Source of the DNA: Cohnella lubricantis
GTDB lineage: Bacteria > Bacillota > Bacilli > Paenibacillales > Paenibacillaceae
Length of the DNA: 41,690 nt
Assembly: GCF_014212015.1 (NCBI RefSeq)
Contig: NZ_JACJVN010000022.1
Span: 1-41,690 of the forward strand
Direction of reading: 5' to 3'
Shown here: positions 1 to 7,581 of the stretch, in pieces
Numbering within the stretch: position 1 is the stretch's first letter
Layout of the letters: the number at the start of each line of letters is the position of its first letter
Made by a program: the position numbers and the translations under genes
The notes under the pieces: model-generated
What the model saw: only the letters and a program-made list of their open reading frames with translations
What the model was told of the DNA's origin: nothing
The model's database searches: none

Positions 1-136
1 ACTTATTGTGCCTTGTTGCGTGCTGCTGCGCGGGCTGGGCCGCGAACAAGGCACTTATTGTGCCTTGGTGCGCGCTGCCGCGTGGGCTGGCCGCGAACAA
101 GGCACTTTTGGTGCCTTGGTGCGCGCTGCCGTGGGA
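1..136. repeat. 51-52 bp palindromic tandem repeat, about 2.6 copies
   Basis: Units begin at 1, 53 and 104 with ACTTATTG or ACTTTTGG; the third is cut short near 136. Each junction carries the inverted repeat CAAGGCAC, a 5-base loop, then GTGCCTTG (47-67 and 98-118), so the transcript of either strand would fold into 8 bp hairpins. The outer arms GTGCCTTGTTGCG and CGCGAACAAGGCAC of unit 1 also pair. The window starts inside the array, so the true copy number is unknown. One plus-strand frame is open to about 183 but has no recognisable product. It resembles an intergenic palindromic (REP-like) element; function unknown. Confidence 0.8.
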
Positions 137-189
137 CGTTTGCAGCATTTAGGGTTGTGGCGCACATCCTCTTAGGCATAGAATGAGTT

Positions 190-475
190 AAAACTCTACT
201 GGCTCTACTCAGCCCTACTTAGCTCTACTGGATCTACTCAGATCCACTTAGTTCTGCCAGCCCTACCAGATCTAATTAGTTATACCAGAACTTCCATATA
301 TACCTATATATACCAGTCCCGCTTAGCTCTACTGGCTCTACTCAGCTCTATCAGCCCTACCGGCTCTACCGGCTCTACCGGCTCTACCAGCTCTACTCAG
401 CTCTAACAGCCTTACAAGCCTTATCAGCTCGATCTACTCTATCTACTCGACCAACTCTCAGTCCTATCTACTCTA
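190..475. repeat. degenerate CTCTAC-rich short-period repeat tract
   Basis: About 290 bases are built from diverged 9-10 base units of the form CTCTACTCAG or CTCTACCGG, most regular at about 356-400 where the period is 9. An AT-rich island with ATATATACC twice lies near 294-322. No open frame with a start and ribosome binding site was seen in it. It lies directly upstream of the operon starting at 507, so it probably contains that operon's promoter, but no clear -35/-10 pair could be assigned. It looks like a decayed minisatellite. Confidence 0.75.
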
Positions 476-506
476 CCATTCGGAAGCGGAAGCAGGTGAG
501 CGCAGC

Positions 507-1487
507 GTGTTAGTGATCGATCGCAACGAAGTGTCTGAGTTACTATCCCTGGAGGCATGCATCGGGATTATGGAAAATGCGCTAAAAGACCTGTCCGCCG
601 GACAGGCCGAGCAGCAGCTGAGATCCGTCGTCCCCGTCCGCCAAGGCGGCTTGATGGGACTGATGCCCGCGTACCTCGCCCGCCAAGAAGTGGTCGGCGC
701 GAAGCTGATCAGCGTCTTCCCGCGCAATCATGACCGCGGACTGCCCTCGCATCAAGGCGTCGTCGCGCTGTTCGACGCCGGCACGGGCGCGCTGAACGCG
801 ATCGTCGACGGCCGCCGGCTGACCGCCATCCGTACGGCCGCCGTCAGCGCCGCCGCGACGAAGCTGCTGGCGAAGCCCGACTCGCGCACGCTGGCGCTGA
901 TCGGCAGCGGCGAGCAAGCGCGAAGCCATCTCGAGGCGATGCTGCTCGTGAAGCCGATCGAGCGCGTGCGCATCTGGAGCCCGAGCCGGGCCCACGCGCT
1001 CCGCTTCCAGAGCGAGATCGCCGCCAAGTATGGCGACAGCCTCGCCGCGCAGCTGTGCGACTCCGCCGAGCAGGCGGTCGCGGACGCCGACGTCATCTGC
1101 ACCGTCACGTCGTCGACGACGCCAGTCCTGCAGGACGAATGGATCCCCGACGGCGCGCATATCAACGCGGTCGGCGCCTGCCGGGCCCCAGACCGGGAGC
1201 TCAGCTCCGCCATCGTCCGAAGGGCGAGGCTCTACGTCGACCGGCGCCAATCCGCCGTTCACGAAGCTGGCGATTACTTGATCCCGCTCCAAGAGGGAGT
1301 GATCGGCAGCGGGCACATCGTCGGCGAGATCGGCGAAGCGCTGCTCGGCCAAGTCGAAGGAAGAACGTCGGACGAGCAGCTAACGCTGTTCAAATCGCTC
1401 GGCCTCGCCGTCGAAGATCTCGCGGCGGCAACCTACGTGTACGAACAAGCCAAACAGCTAGGCAAAGGCACATCTATCGCCATCTAA
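507..1487 (+). CDS. ornithine cyclodeaminase / mu-crystallin family protein
   Basis: 326 aa. The family comprises NAD(P)-dependent enzymes including ornithine and alanine dehydrogenating/deaminating types and delta1-pyrroline reductases. Visible motifs are the AKLISVFP segment near residue 65, AIRTAA near 107-112, and the Rossmann turn GSGEQA at 133-138 followed by RIWSPS. Length is typical. The GTG start at 507 is set by AGGTGAG at 494-500, six bases upstream. It is the first gene of a tight operon with a dipeptidase-like protein (15 bases downstream) and a CocE-type hydrolase, which suggests catabolism of an amino-acid derivative or peptide-like amide. Substrate cannot be read from sequence; the family is functionally mixed, so ornithine specificity is not claimed. 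Confidence 0.9.
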   Translation: MLVIDRNEVSELLSLEACIGIMENALKDLSAGQAEQQLRSVVPVRQGGLMGLMPAYLARQEVVGAKLISVFPRNHDRGLPSHQGVVALFDAGTGALNAIVDGRRLTAIRTAAVSAAATKLLAKPDSRTLALIGSGEQARSHLEAMLLVKPIERVRIWSPSRAHALRFQSEIAAKYGDSLAAQLCDSAEQAVADADVICTVTSSTTPVLQDEWIPDGAHINAVGACRAPDRELSSAIVRRARLYVDRRQSAVHEAGDYLIPLQEGVIGSGHIVGEIGEALLGQVEGRTSDEQLTLFKSLGLAVEDLAAATYVYEQAKQLGKGTSIAI

Positions 1488-1502
1488 GAGGAGCGTGACA
1501 TC

Positions 1503-2666
1503 GTGAGCGATCGTCAAGAACGGTACGATTTTCACCTAACAACAGAACAAGAAGAGAGAGCGCAGGAGCTGCACGACCGCAGCATCGTCATTGACCTGCT
1601 CTTCCAAGGCCCTCTATCCCCTAGCGTCATTCCTACTAATCTATCCGACCGAATCAAGGAAGAATGCGAGCCGCTAAGAGAAGACCCGATGGCGTACAGC
1701 GCGCTGCCCGCGAAGCGGCTCCGCCAGCTGTCGGTCCGCGGCGAGCTTCCCGAATTCAAGGACGAATGGTACCGCTCCGGCATCACGGCGGGCAACCGCG
1801 AGCTGGATCTATCGAGTCCGGAAGCCATCATGACGAGCATGGGCGAAGCGCAGGAGCAGTTCGACCGCTTCCCCTGGCTCGTCAAAGCGCTGACCGCCGC
1901 CGATATACGGGAAGCCAAGCGCAACAACCTGAAGGCCGGCATCTTGACGGCGCAAGACCCGGCCGGTCTCGGACGAAACCTCGACCTTCTCGAAGCGCTT
2001 CACGGCTTCGGCCTTCGCGTGCTTCAACTGACGTACAACAACCAGAACCTGATCGCGTCCGGCTGCATGGAACCGGCGAACGGCGGCGTGTCCGCCTTCG
2101 GCATGAAGTTCATCTGCAGGCTGAATGAGCTCCGCATCGTCGTCGACACGAGCCACTGCGGCGCCCGGACGACGCTCGACGCCTGCCGGCTGTCGACGCA
2201 GCCGGTGATCGCGTCCCACACCGGCGCGGAAGCCGTCTATCCCCATCGCCGCTGCAAGAGCGACGATGAGCTTCGCGCGATCGCCGCGACCGGCGGCGTG
2301 ATCGGCGTATTCGCGATGCCTTGGTTCATTCACGAAGATCCGAACGCGACGACGATCGACCATGTGCTGGACCATATCGACTATATCGTCCGGCTCGTCG
2401 GCGTCGACCACGTCGGCATCGGCACCGACTGGCCGATGAGCGACGTCGACTGGTCGCTCGTCTACTTCAAGGAGCACATCGCGCCGAAGCTCGGCTTCGC
2501 CCAAGGCGACGGCCCCTCGACGGAGCTCATTCAAGGGTTGGAGCGATACGGCCTGTTCATCAATTTCACCCGAGGGCTCGTCGCCCGCGGCTATGACGAT
2601 GAAGAGATCGAGAAGATCATCGGCGGCAACTGGCTGCGCGTATTCGAACAGGTCTGGGGGCGATGA
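1503..2666 (+). CDS. membrane dipeptidase (peptidase M19) family protein with altered metal site
   Basis: 387 aa, GTG start after AGAGGAG at about 1488-1494. The TIM-barrel amidohydrolase fold of M19 (renal dipeptidase) is recognisable: LTYNNQN at 177-183, DTSH at 215-218, ASHTGA at 237-242, HRR at 248-250, VGIGTDW at 304-310 and GGNWLRV at 374-380. His218 and His239 match the conserved second-metal ligands. The N-terminal His-x-Asp metal pair, normally in DGHxD, reads D31-L-L-F-Q, so both ligands are absent, and the usual EG glutamate is in a QDPAG context (151-155). It may use fewer metals, act on another substrate, or be non-hydrolytic. It is translated between the OCD-family gene and the CocE hydrolase, with four bases to the next start. 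Family assignment is firm; activity is not. Confidence 0.85.
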   Translation: MSDRQERYDFHLTTEQEERAQELHDRSIVIDLLFQGPLSPSVIPTNLSDRIKEECEPLREDPMAYSALPAKRLRQLSVRGELPEFKDEWYRSGITAGNRELDLSSPEAIMTSMGEAQEQFDRFPWLVKALTAADIREAKRNNLKAGILTAQDPAGLGRNLDLLEALHGFGLRVLQLTYNNQNLIASGCMEPANGGVSAFGMKFICRLNELRIVVDTSHCGARTTLDACRLSTQPVIASHTGAEAVYPHRRCKSDDELRAIAATGGVIGVFAMPWFIHEDPNATTIDHVLDHIDYIVRLVGVDHVGIGTDWPMSDVDWSLVYFKEHIAPKLGFAQGDGPSTELIQGLERYGLFINFTRGLVARGYDDEEIEKIIGGNWLRVFEQVWGR

Positions 2667-2670
2667 GGCG

Positions 2671-4785
2671 ATGACTACCGCCAACAACAGCATTTTCAAC
2701 TTCTACTGCGCAGGTGTCTATGAGGGGAAAATCCGGTTCACGGACGACAAGGTGATGCACGCCAAAGTGAATGCCAGACGGCGGACGCAGCTGCAAGAGG
2801 ATGTGCTGGACGACCGCGCGAAGTACGTCCTTCCGCTCCAGAAGATCCGCGAAGCGCTGCCGCATTACCGCAAGGCGCAGTGGAACGGGGATCGCGTCGA
2901 GACGGAGAACGGCGAGATTTACCACCGCCACATTACCTACTCCGATGACAGCGGGCGCACCTCCCAGGTGTGGGCGAAGCGCGAGGATACGGCCGTCGAC
3001 ATCGTCACGCTGGACGGCGAGATCATCGCTTGGCTATGCCCGAACCGATACGGGATGGAGATCATCGTCCGCGAAGGGCTGGAGAAGCTGACGCCGCTCG
3101 CCGTCTACGACGATCCGCTGCTCTCCAAGCCGGCGTATGGCGTGAACGATCTCGGCACCTATCTCGTTCCGATGCGGGACGGCGTGAGGCTAGCGACCGA
3201 CGTCTATCTGCCGGAGGGCATCGAGCCGGGCACCCGTCTGCCGACGATTCTCGTTCGGACGTGCTATGACCGCAACGGCCGCAAGGAGAGCTTCATGCGC
3301 TGGGCGAACAAGGGGTACGCCGTCGTCAACCAGGACGTGCGCGGCCGCGCGGACTCCGAAGGCGAGCTCGTGCCATTCTACTATGAGCGGGAGGACGGCA
3401 GCGACACGATCGATTGGATCGTATCCCAAGATTGGTCGAACGGGGACGTCGGCATGTGGGGCGCGTCCTACCTCGGCTACGTCGTCATGGCGGCCGCGAC
3501 GAGCGGCCATCCGAACTTGAAGGCCGTCGTCAACGAAGTGAACGTCGGCTCCCCGTTCGTTGACACCGTCCGCAGAGGCGGCACTGTCTGCTCTTGGCCG
3601 CTGCTGTGCTGGACGCTGGCGCAGTCGGTCGGCACGCGCACCGACTTCCAAGTCTTCGCCGGCATTACCGTCGATCCGGCCCAGGCCGTCGACGCAAGGC
3701 CGATCCGCGATATCCCGCGCCAGATGATCGGCAAGGCGTCGGGGCCCTGGGACTTGTGGAGCGAACATCCGGAGTACGACGATTACTGGCGGGGCTGCAC
3801 CCATTCCGAGCGCGCGGATCAAATTCAGGCGCCGATGTTCGTCATCTCCGGCTGGTACGACGGCGACAGCGCCGGCGTCTCGGAGACGTGGCGGCTGCTC
3901 ACGGAGCACGACGTGCCGAACCGCAAGATCTGGCTCGGCCCGTGGGAGCACGGACCGAACCGGGCCCGCGACTTGAAGGGCGCCGCCTTCGGCGAAGACG
4001 CGGTCGTCTACGACTACGACGCAAACGTCCTGCGCTGGTTCGACCGCTTCCTCAAGGGCGTCGCCAACGGCATCGACGAGGAGCCGAGAGCCCGCTATTA
4101 CGTTGTCGGCGAGAACAAGTGGCGTACGTCCGCCGACTGGACGCCTGCCGAATCGGCCGTCACCCCGTTCTACTTGGGCAGCAACGGGCGGGCGAACTCG
4201 GCGTTCGGCGACGGCACGCTGGGAACAAGCGCGCCGGCCCCCGGCAGCGCGCCCGACCAGTACATCTACAATCCGGAAGATCCAGTCGCAGACGCCGGCG
4301 AGCGGGAGCCGGAGAACCGCCGCACGATCGAGCTGCGCCAAGACGTGCTGTGCTACACCAGCGGCAAGCTGGTCGAGGACTTGACGATCGCAGGCGAGCT
4401 GTCCGCCATCCTCTATGCGGCAAGCTCCGCCGTCGATACGGACTGGGTCGTGGCGCTAAGCGACGTGGACGAAGCGAACAACTCGATCCTGCTGTCCAGC
4501 TACATCGTCCGCGCGAAGTATCGCCGCGGCTATGACAAGCCCGAACTGCTGACGCCGGGCCAGGTCGAGCGATTCGATATTTTCATGCCGAATATTGCCC
4601 ATCGCTTCCCTGCCGGACACCGGATTCGCTTCTCGGTGACGTCGTCCAGCAAGTTCGTCGCGTTCCCGAACTCGAATACGGGGCTGAATCCGTACGACGA
4701 CCCGGCGCCGATTCTGGCGACACAGACGATCCATCATTCGGAGGCATACCCGAGCCACGTGCGGCTTCCGGTTCTGCGGGCATAG
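2671..4785 (+). CDS. CocE/NonD family (X-Pro dipeptidyl-peptidase S15-like) hydrolase
   Basis: 704 aa from the ATG at 2671; the frame is open further upstream, but that part overlaps the dipeptidase-like gene and the spacing favours 2671. The alpha/beta-hydrolase core begins near residue 160. The nucleophile elbow GASYLG places Ser266, SGWYD gives Asp397 and GPWEHG gives His427; Tyr199 in TCYDR fits the oxyanion-hole tyrosine of CocE enzymes. The C-terminal third is the jelly-roll domain typical of X-Pro dipeptidyl-peptidases and alpha-amino-acid ester hydrolases. Residues 1-155 form an extra N-terminal domain not normally part of CocE. No signal peptide is seen, so it is probably cytoplasmic. 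Relatives cleave cocaine esters, beta-lactam side chains and Xaa-Pro peptides; the substrate here is unknown. It is the last gene of the 507-4785 operon. Confidence 0.88.
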   Translation: MTTANNSIFNFYCAGVYEGKIRFTDDKVMHAKVNARRRTQLQEDVLDDRAKYVLPLQKIREALPHYRKAQWNGDRVETENGEIYHRHITYSDDSGRTSQVWAKREDTAVDIVTLDGEIIAWLCPNRYGMEIIVREGLEKLTPLAVYDDPLLSKPAYGVNDLGTYLVPMRDGVRLATDVYLPEGIEPGTRLPTILVRTCYDRNGRKESFMRWANKGYAVVNQDVRGRADSEGELVPFYYEREDGSDTIDWIVSQDWSNGDVGMWGASYLGYVVMAAATSGHPNLKAVVNEVNVGSPFVDTVRRGGTVCSWPLLCWTLAQSVGTRTDFQVFAGITVDPAQAVDARPIRDIPRQMIGKASGPWDLWSEHPEYDDYWRGCTHSERADQIQAPMFVISGWYDGDSAGVSETWRLLTEHDVPNRKIWLGPWEHGPNRARDLKGAAFGEDAVVYDYDANVLRWFDRFLKGVANGIDEEPRARYYVVGENKWRTSADWTPAESAVTPFYLGSNGRANSAFGDGTLGTSAPAPGSAPDQYIYNPEDPVADAGEREPENRRTIELRQDVLCYTSGKLVEDLTIAGELSAILYAASSAVDTDWVVALSDVDEANNSILLSSYIVRAKYRRGYDKPELLTPGQVERFDIFMPNIAHRFPAGHRIRFSVTSSSKFVAFPNSNTGLNPYDDPAPILATQTIHHSEAYPSHVRLPVLRA

Positions 4786-4806
4786 AAGCTGAACCCTATC
4801 ATGAAT

Positions 4807-4843
4807 AAAGAGAGATCCTCTCATCCGAAGAGGATCTCTCTTT
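4807..4843. terminator. bidirectional intrinsic terminator
   Basis: A perfect 15 bp stem (AAAGAGAGATCCTCT at 4807-4821 pairing with 4829-4843) with a 7-base loop lies between the converging CocE-type and rarD genes. The stem ends in AAA/TTT, so it can serve both strands. Confidence 0.88.
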
Positions 4844-4849
4844 GTCATA

Positions 4850-5740
4850 TCATCCCGTCGTCAGCCGATTCGCCGGCTTGGACCTCATCAACGAAGCCGC
4901 GCTATAGACGATCAGCGCCAGCCAGATGAACCCGAAGCCAACCAGCTCGGATGCCTCGAACGGCTCATGGAAGACGAAGACGGCGAGCAGCAGGCTGGTC
5001 GTTGGCGAGATATATTGGATGAAGCCAACGACAGACAAGGGCAGCAGGCTCGCGGCCTTCCCGAACCAGAACAGCGGCAGCGCGGTCGCAGGTCCGGCGA
5101 GGAGCAAGAACAGCATTTGCACAATAGGAAGCTCTGTGAACGTGCTCTCTCCCCGCGTCTGCAGGAACAGCAAATATGCCAGCGACAGAGGCAATACGAT
5201 CATCGTCTCCCACGTCAGCCCGAGCAGCGCGTCGACCTTCACCGCCTTCTTCGCCAGGCCATACAGCGCGAACGAACCGGCCAGCACCAGCGATACCCAC
5301 GGGAGACTGCCGAATTCGACCGCCATGACCGCCACGCCGGCGCCGGCCAGCGCAATAGCGATCCACTGCCCGGCCGACAGCCGCTCCTTCAGGAAGATCA
5401 CCGCCATCAGAATGCTGATGAGCGGATTCATATAATAGCCGAGGCTCGTCTCCACCACGTGATCGTTATTGACGGCCCAGATGAAGACCAGCCAGTTCGC
5501 GCTGATGAACAGCGAGGACAGCCCGACAGCAATGAGATTGCGCTTGCCGGAGACCACCTGCTTGAGCTGCTTCCACCGCTTGGCGGCCGTGACCAGTACC
5601 GCTACAAAGACGAAGGCCCAGACGATCCGGTGCGCGAGCACCTCCCACGCCGGCATGTCTTGGAACAGCCGCCAATAGAGCGGCAGCAGTCCCCATGCCA
5701 AATACGACAATACGGCATAACCAATTCCCTGCTTCATCAT
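4850..5740 (-). CDS. rarD: EamA family transporter RarD
   Basis: 296 aa, about ten hydrophobic segments, two EamA repeats. The N-terminus (GYAVLSYLAWGLLPLYWRLF) and HRIVWAF near residue 38 are characteristic of RarD, an inner-membrane drug/metabolite-superfamily permease whose substrate is uncertain (linked to chloramphenicol resistance and vitamin B6 phenotypes in other bacteria). Two consecutive ATG codons lie after AGAGGA, with 5 or 8 base spacing; the first overlaps the stop of the upstream transporter gene as ATGA, implying translational coupling. Ends at the shared terminator at 4807-4843. Confidence 0.92.
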   Translation of the reverse strand: MMKQGIGYAVLSYLAWGLLPLYWRLFQDMPAWEVLAHRIVWAFVFVAVLVTAAKRWKQLKQVVSGKRNLIAVGLSSLFISANWLVFIWAVNNDHVVETSLGYYMNPLISILMAVIFLKERLSAGQWIAIALAGAGVAVMAVEFGSLPWVSLVLAGSFALYGLAKKAVKVDALLGLTWETMIVLPLSLAYLLFLQTRGESTFTELPIVQMLFLLLAGPATALPLFWFGKAASLLPLSVVGFIQYISPTTSLLLAVFVFHEPFEASELVGFGFIWLALIVYSAASLMRSKPANRLTTG

Positions 5741-6687
5741 TCAAGTCCTCTCGTCTCATGCATCGTTCCCGCGCCATCCATTATACTGCGGCGCTTACCC
5801 AGCCGGATAGATGGAAGCTGCGGAATGAGCATGCCGCCGAACATCAATAGGCAGCCGAGAACGCCCCGCGTGCCAAGCAGCTCGTTCAGAATCAAGTAGC
5901 CGCCGATCGCGGCGAACACCGTCTCCATGCTGAGTATAATAGCCGCCTGCGTTGGCTGCGCGTTCTTCTGGCCGATGATCTGCAGCGTATAGGCAATCCC
6001 GACAGAGCAGATCCCTCCATACAGGATGGGAACCGCCGCCTCCAGCAATCCTGAGAGCTCGATGGTCTCCGCCGCCGCCGCGACGATAAAGCTGAGCACC
6101 GAACAGACGGCGATCTGGACGAAGGACAGCCTCAGCGGATCCGTGTTCCGGGACAGCTTGTCGATGATTAGAATATGACCAGCCCAGAAGAACGCGCCGA
6201 TGAGCTCGAACCAGTCTCCCTTGCCGAGCCGAAGACCGTCCGTGACGCAGAGCAGATAGAGGCCGATCAGCGCCAGCACGGCGCCTGCCCATCCATTCAA
6301 GCCGAGCCGCTGCTTTAGGAATAAGCCGAGGAACGGCACGATGACCATGTACAATCCGGTGACGAAGGCCGCCTTGCCGGCTGTCGTATACAACAGTCCG
6401 ATCTGCTGCAAGGACGCCCCCGCGAAGAGGAACAAGCCGACCCATAATCCATTCGCGGCAGCCGATCGATTAGCCGCCTTCTTCTGGACGGCGGTGCGGC
6501 CGGACCTGCGATCCAGCCATACAATGAGCGGTATGAGCGACAACGCGGCAAGCGCGAAGCGAACCGCATTATAGGTGAACGGCCCGGTCGAAGACATGCC
6601 CTGCCGCTGGGCGACGAAGGCGAACCCCCAGATGCAGGCCGTGAGCAAGAGCAAGAGATTGGATATCCAAGATTTGCGCTGATTCAT
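5737..6687 (-). CDS. EamA/DMT family transporter
   Basis: 316 aa with about ten transmembrane segments and two EamA domains; the N-terminal ACIWGFAFVAQRQGM motif is typical of the YicL/YdcZ-like DMT exporters. A charged insert rich in Arg, Lys and Ala (residues about 60-78) follows the second helix. ATG at 6687 with GGAG nine bases upstream. It is co-transcribed with rarD (ATGA overlap), so two DMT permeases may act together or as a pair of independent exporters. Substrate unknown. Confidence 0.88.
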   Translation of the reverse strand: MNQRKSWISNLLLLLTACIWGFAFVAQRQGMSSTGPFTYNAVRFALAALSLIPLIVWLDRRSGRTAVQKKAANRSAAANGLWVGLFLFAGASLQQIGLLYTTAGKAAFVTGLYMVIVPFLGLFLKQRLGLNGWAGAVLALIGLYLLCVTDGLRLGKGDWFELIGAFFWAGHILIIDKLSRNTDPLRLSFVQIAVCSVLSFIVAAAAETIELSGLLEAAVPILYGGICSVGIAYTLQIIGQKNAQPTQAAIILSMETVFAAIGGYLILNELLGTRGVLGCLLMFGGMLIPQLPSIRLGKRRSIMDGAGTMHETRGLE

Positions 6688-6714
6688 GCGGTGTCGCTCC
6701 TACTCTCGATGGAT

Positions 6715-6757
6715 AAAAAAAATGCAGGGCAAGGGCGGCTGGCCGCCATACTCTGCA
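6715..6757 (-). terminator. intrinsic terminator for the stalk-domain gene
   Basis: Read on the minus strand: outer arms TGCAG/CTGCA enclose an inner GGCGG-CCAG-CCGCC hairpin, followed by eight T residues (A run 6715-6722 on the plus strand). It lies 43 bases past the stop at 6800 and separates that gene from the EamA gene. Confidence 0.8.
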
Positions 6758-6799
6758 ATCCATTATATAGGGGATCCCCCCGCTTGTCTCGGGTGTCGG

Positions 6800-7459
6800 T
6801 CAATGCGGCGGCAGCATCCCATTCACGCCGTAGTTAAACGAATAAATGACCCATTGATGGTTGGACTTCTTCATCTTGGCTTCGATGGTAGAAGAGTAGT
6901 ACTCGCCGTCGGCGTTCCACTCCGAGTTATAAATCACCTTGTATTTGTCGAAGCCTTCCCAGTACACATACTCCTGGGCGAAGAATCCATCGGTATCCTT
7001 CAGGAACTGCTTCCTTTGCGGCTTCTTGGCGATTGCATTCGTAGCGAACTTCACCGCTTCCGCGTCCTTCAAGGGAGCCACTTGAATAATGAAGCGATCC
7101 GAAGACGCTTGAAGATGCTCTCGCTGCCAGATGATGTGATTCGGGTCGAAAAAGGTGCTGTCGAACTGCCTGAACTGAACGTATATGCGGTTATCGAACA
7201 GCTTGACGTATGGGCCGACTGTCGCTTCGAATCTCTTGCCGTTCAGCTCGACCGTCGCCGTCTTGGTCTTCTGATTCCATGTTGTCACAGCGCCAATCCC
7301 ATCCGCCGCTGCCCGGAGCGGCATGTAGACGCGGTCGTCCAAATACTTGCCATCCAGAACGGTATATTGCGGAGCAGCCTCGTCTTCCGCATGCGCGGCG
7401 AGCGGACTGACCAGCACGGCGGTTCCAAGAAGTCCGGCTAAGAGCTTATATTTCGTCAT
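6800..7459 (-). CDS. exported copper-amine-oxidase-N-like stalk domain protein
   Basis: 219 aa. The ATG at 7459 is chosen because GGAGG lies eight bases upstream; the ATG two codons earlier would leave only two bases. A signal peptide is clear: MTKYK, hydrophobic LLAGLLGTAVLVSPL, cleavage after AHA near residue 25. Residues about 33-80 (VLDGKYLDDRVYMPLRAAADGIG, TWNQKTKTATVELNG) match the copper-amine-oxidase N-terminal stalk domain, common in secreted Paenibacillus proteins and unrelated to copper catalysis. The C-terminal half (about 110-219), with YSSTIEAKMKKSNHQWVIYSFNYG, resembles nothing I can name. Likely a wall- or membrane-associated structural or binding protein. It has its own promoter and terminator. 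Confidence 0.8.
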   Translation of the reverse strand: MTKYKLLAGLLGTAVLVSPLAAHAEDEAAPQYTVLDGKYLDDRVYMPLRAAADGIGAVTTWNQKTKTATVELNGKRFEATVGPYVKLFDNRIYVQFRQFDSTFFDPNHIIWQREHLQASSDRFIIQVAPLKDAEAVKFATNAIAKKPQRKQFLKDTDGFFAQEYVYWEGFDKYKVIYNSEWNADGEYYSSTIEAKMKKSNHQWVIYSFNYGVNGMLPPH

Positions 7460-7552
7460 GACCATGTCCTCCGCAATCCCTGATGATACTTGCTTCATCT
7501 CTAACGAGATGCAGGACGAGATTGTTGCACGGCTTCAAGGCGGAGCCCGGGC

Positions 7553-7581
7553 TCTATAATGGTGCGTGAGCTAGAAGGCAA
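7553..7581 (-). promoter_or_regulatory. putative sigma-A promoter of the stalk-domain gene
   Basis: On the minus strand TTGCCT (7576-7581), 17 bases, then TATAGA (7553-7558). The -35 lies inside the end of the upstream phosphodiesterase gene. A 12-base palindrome GAGCCCGGGCTC (7544-7555) overlaps the -10 and could be an operator; a small hairpin CATCTC-TAAC-GAGATG follows at 7496-7511 in the leader. Confidence 0.5.

Noticed and set aside
3190-4341. 383-residue minus-strand frame opposite the CocE-type gene
   Set aside because: No family motif, Arg/Val/Ala-rich composition, and exact overlap with a confident gene; a shadow of GC-rich codon use.
7525-7560. Plus-strand promoter TTGCAC ... TATAAT
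   Set aside because: The spacing is 24 bases and no plus-strand gene follows.
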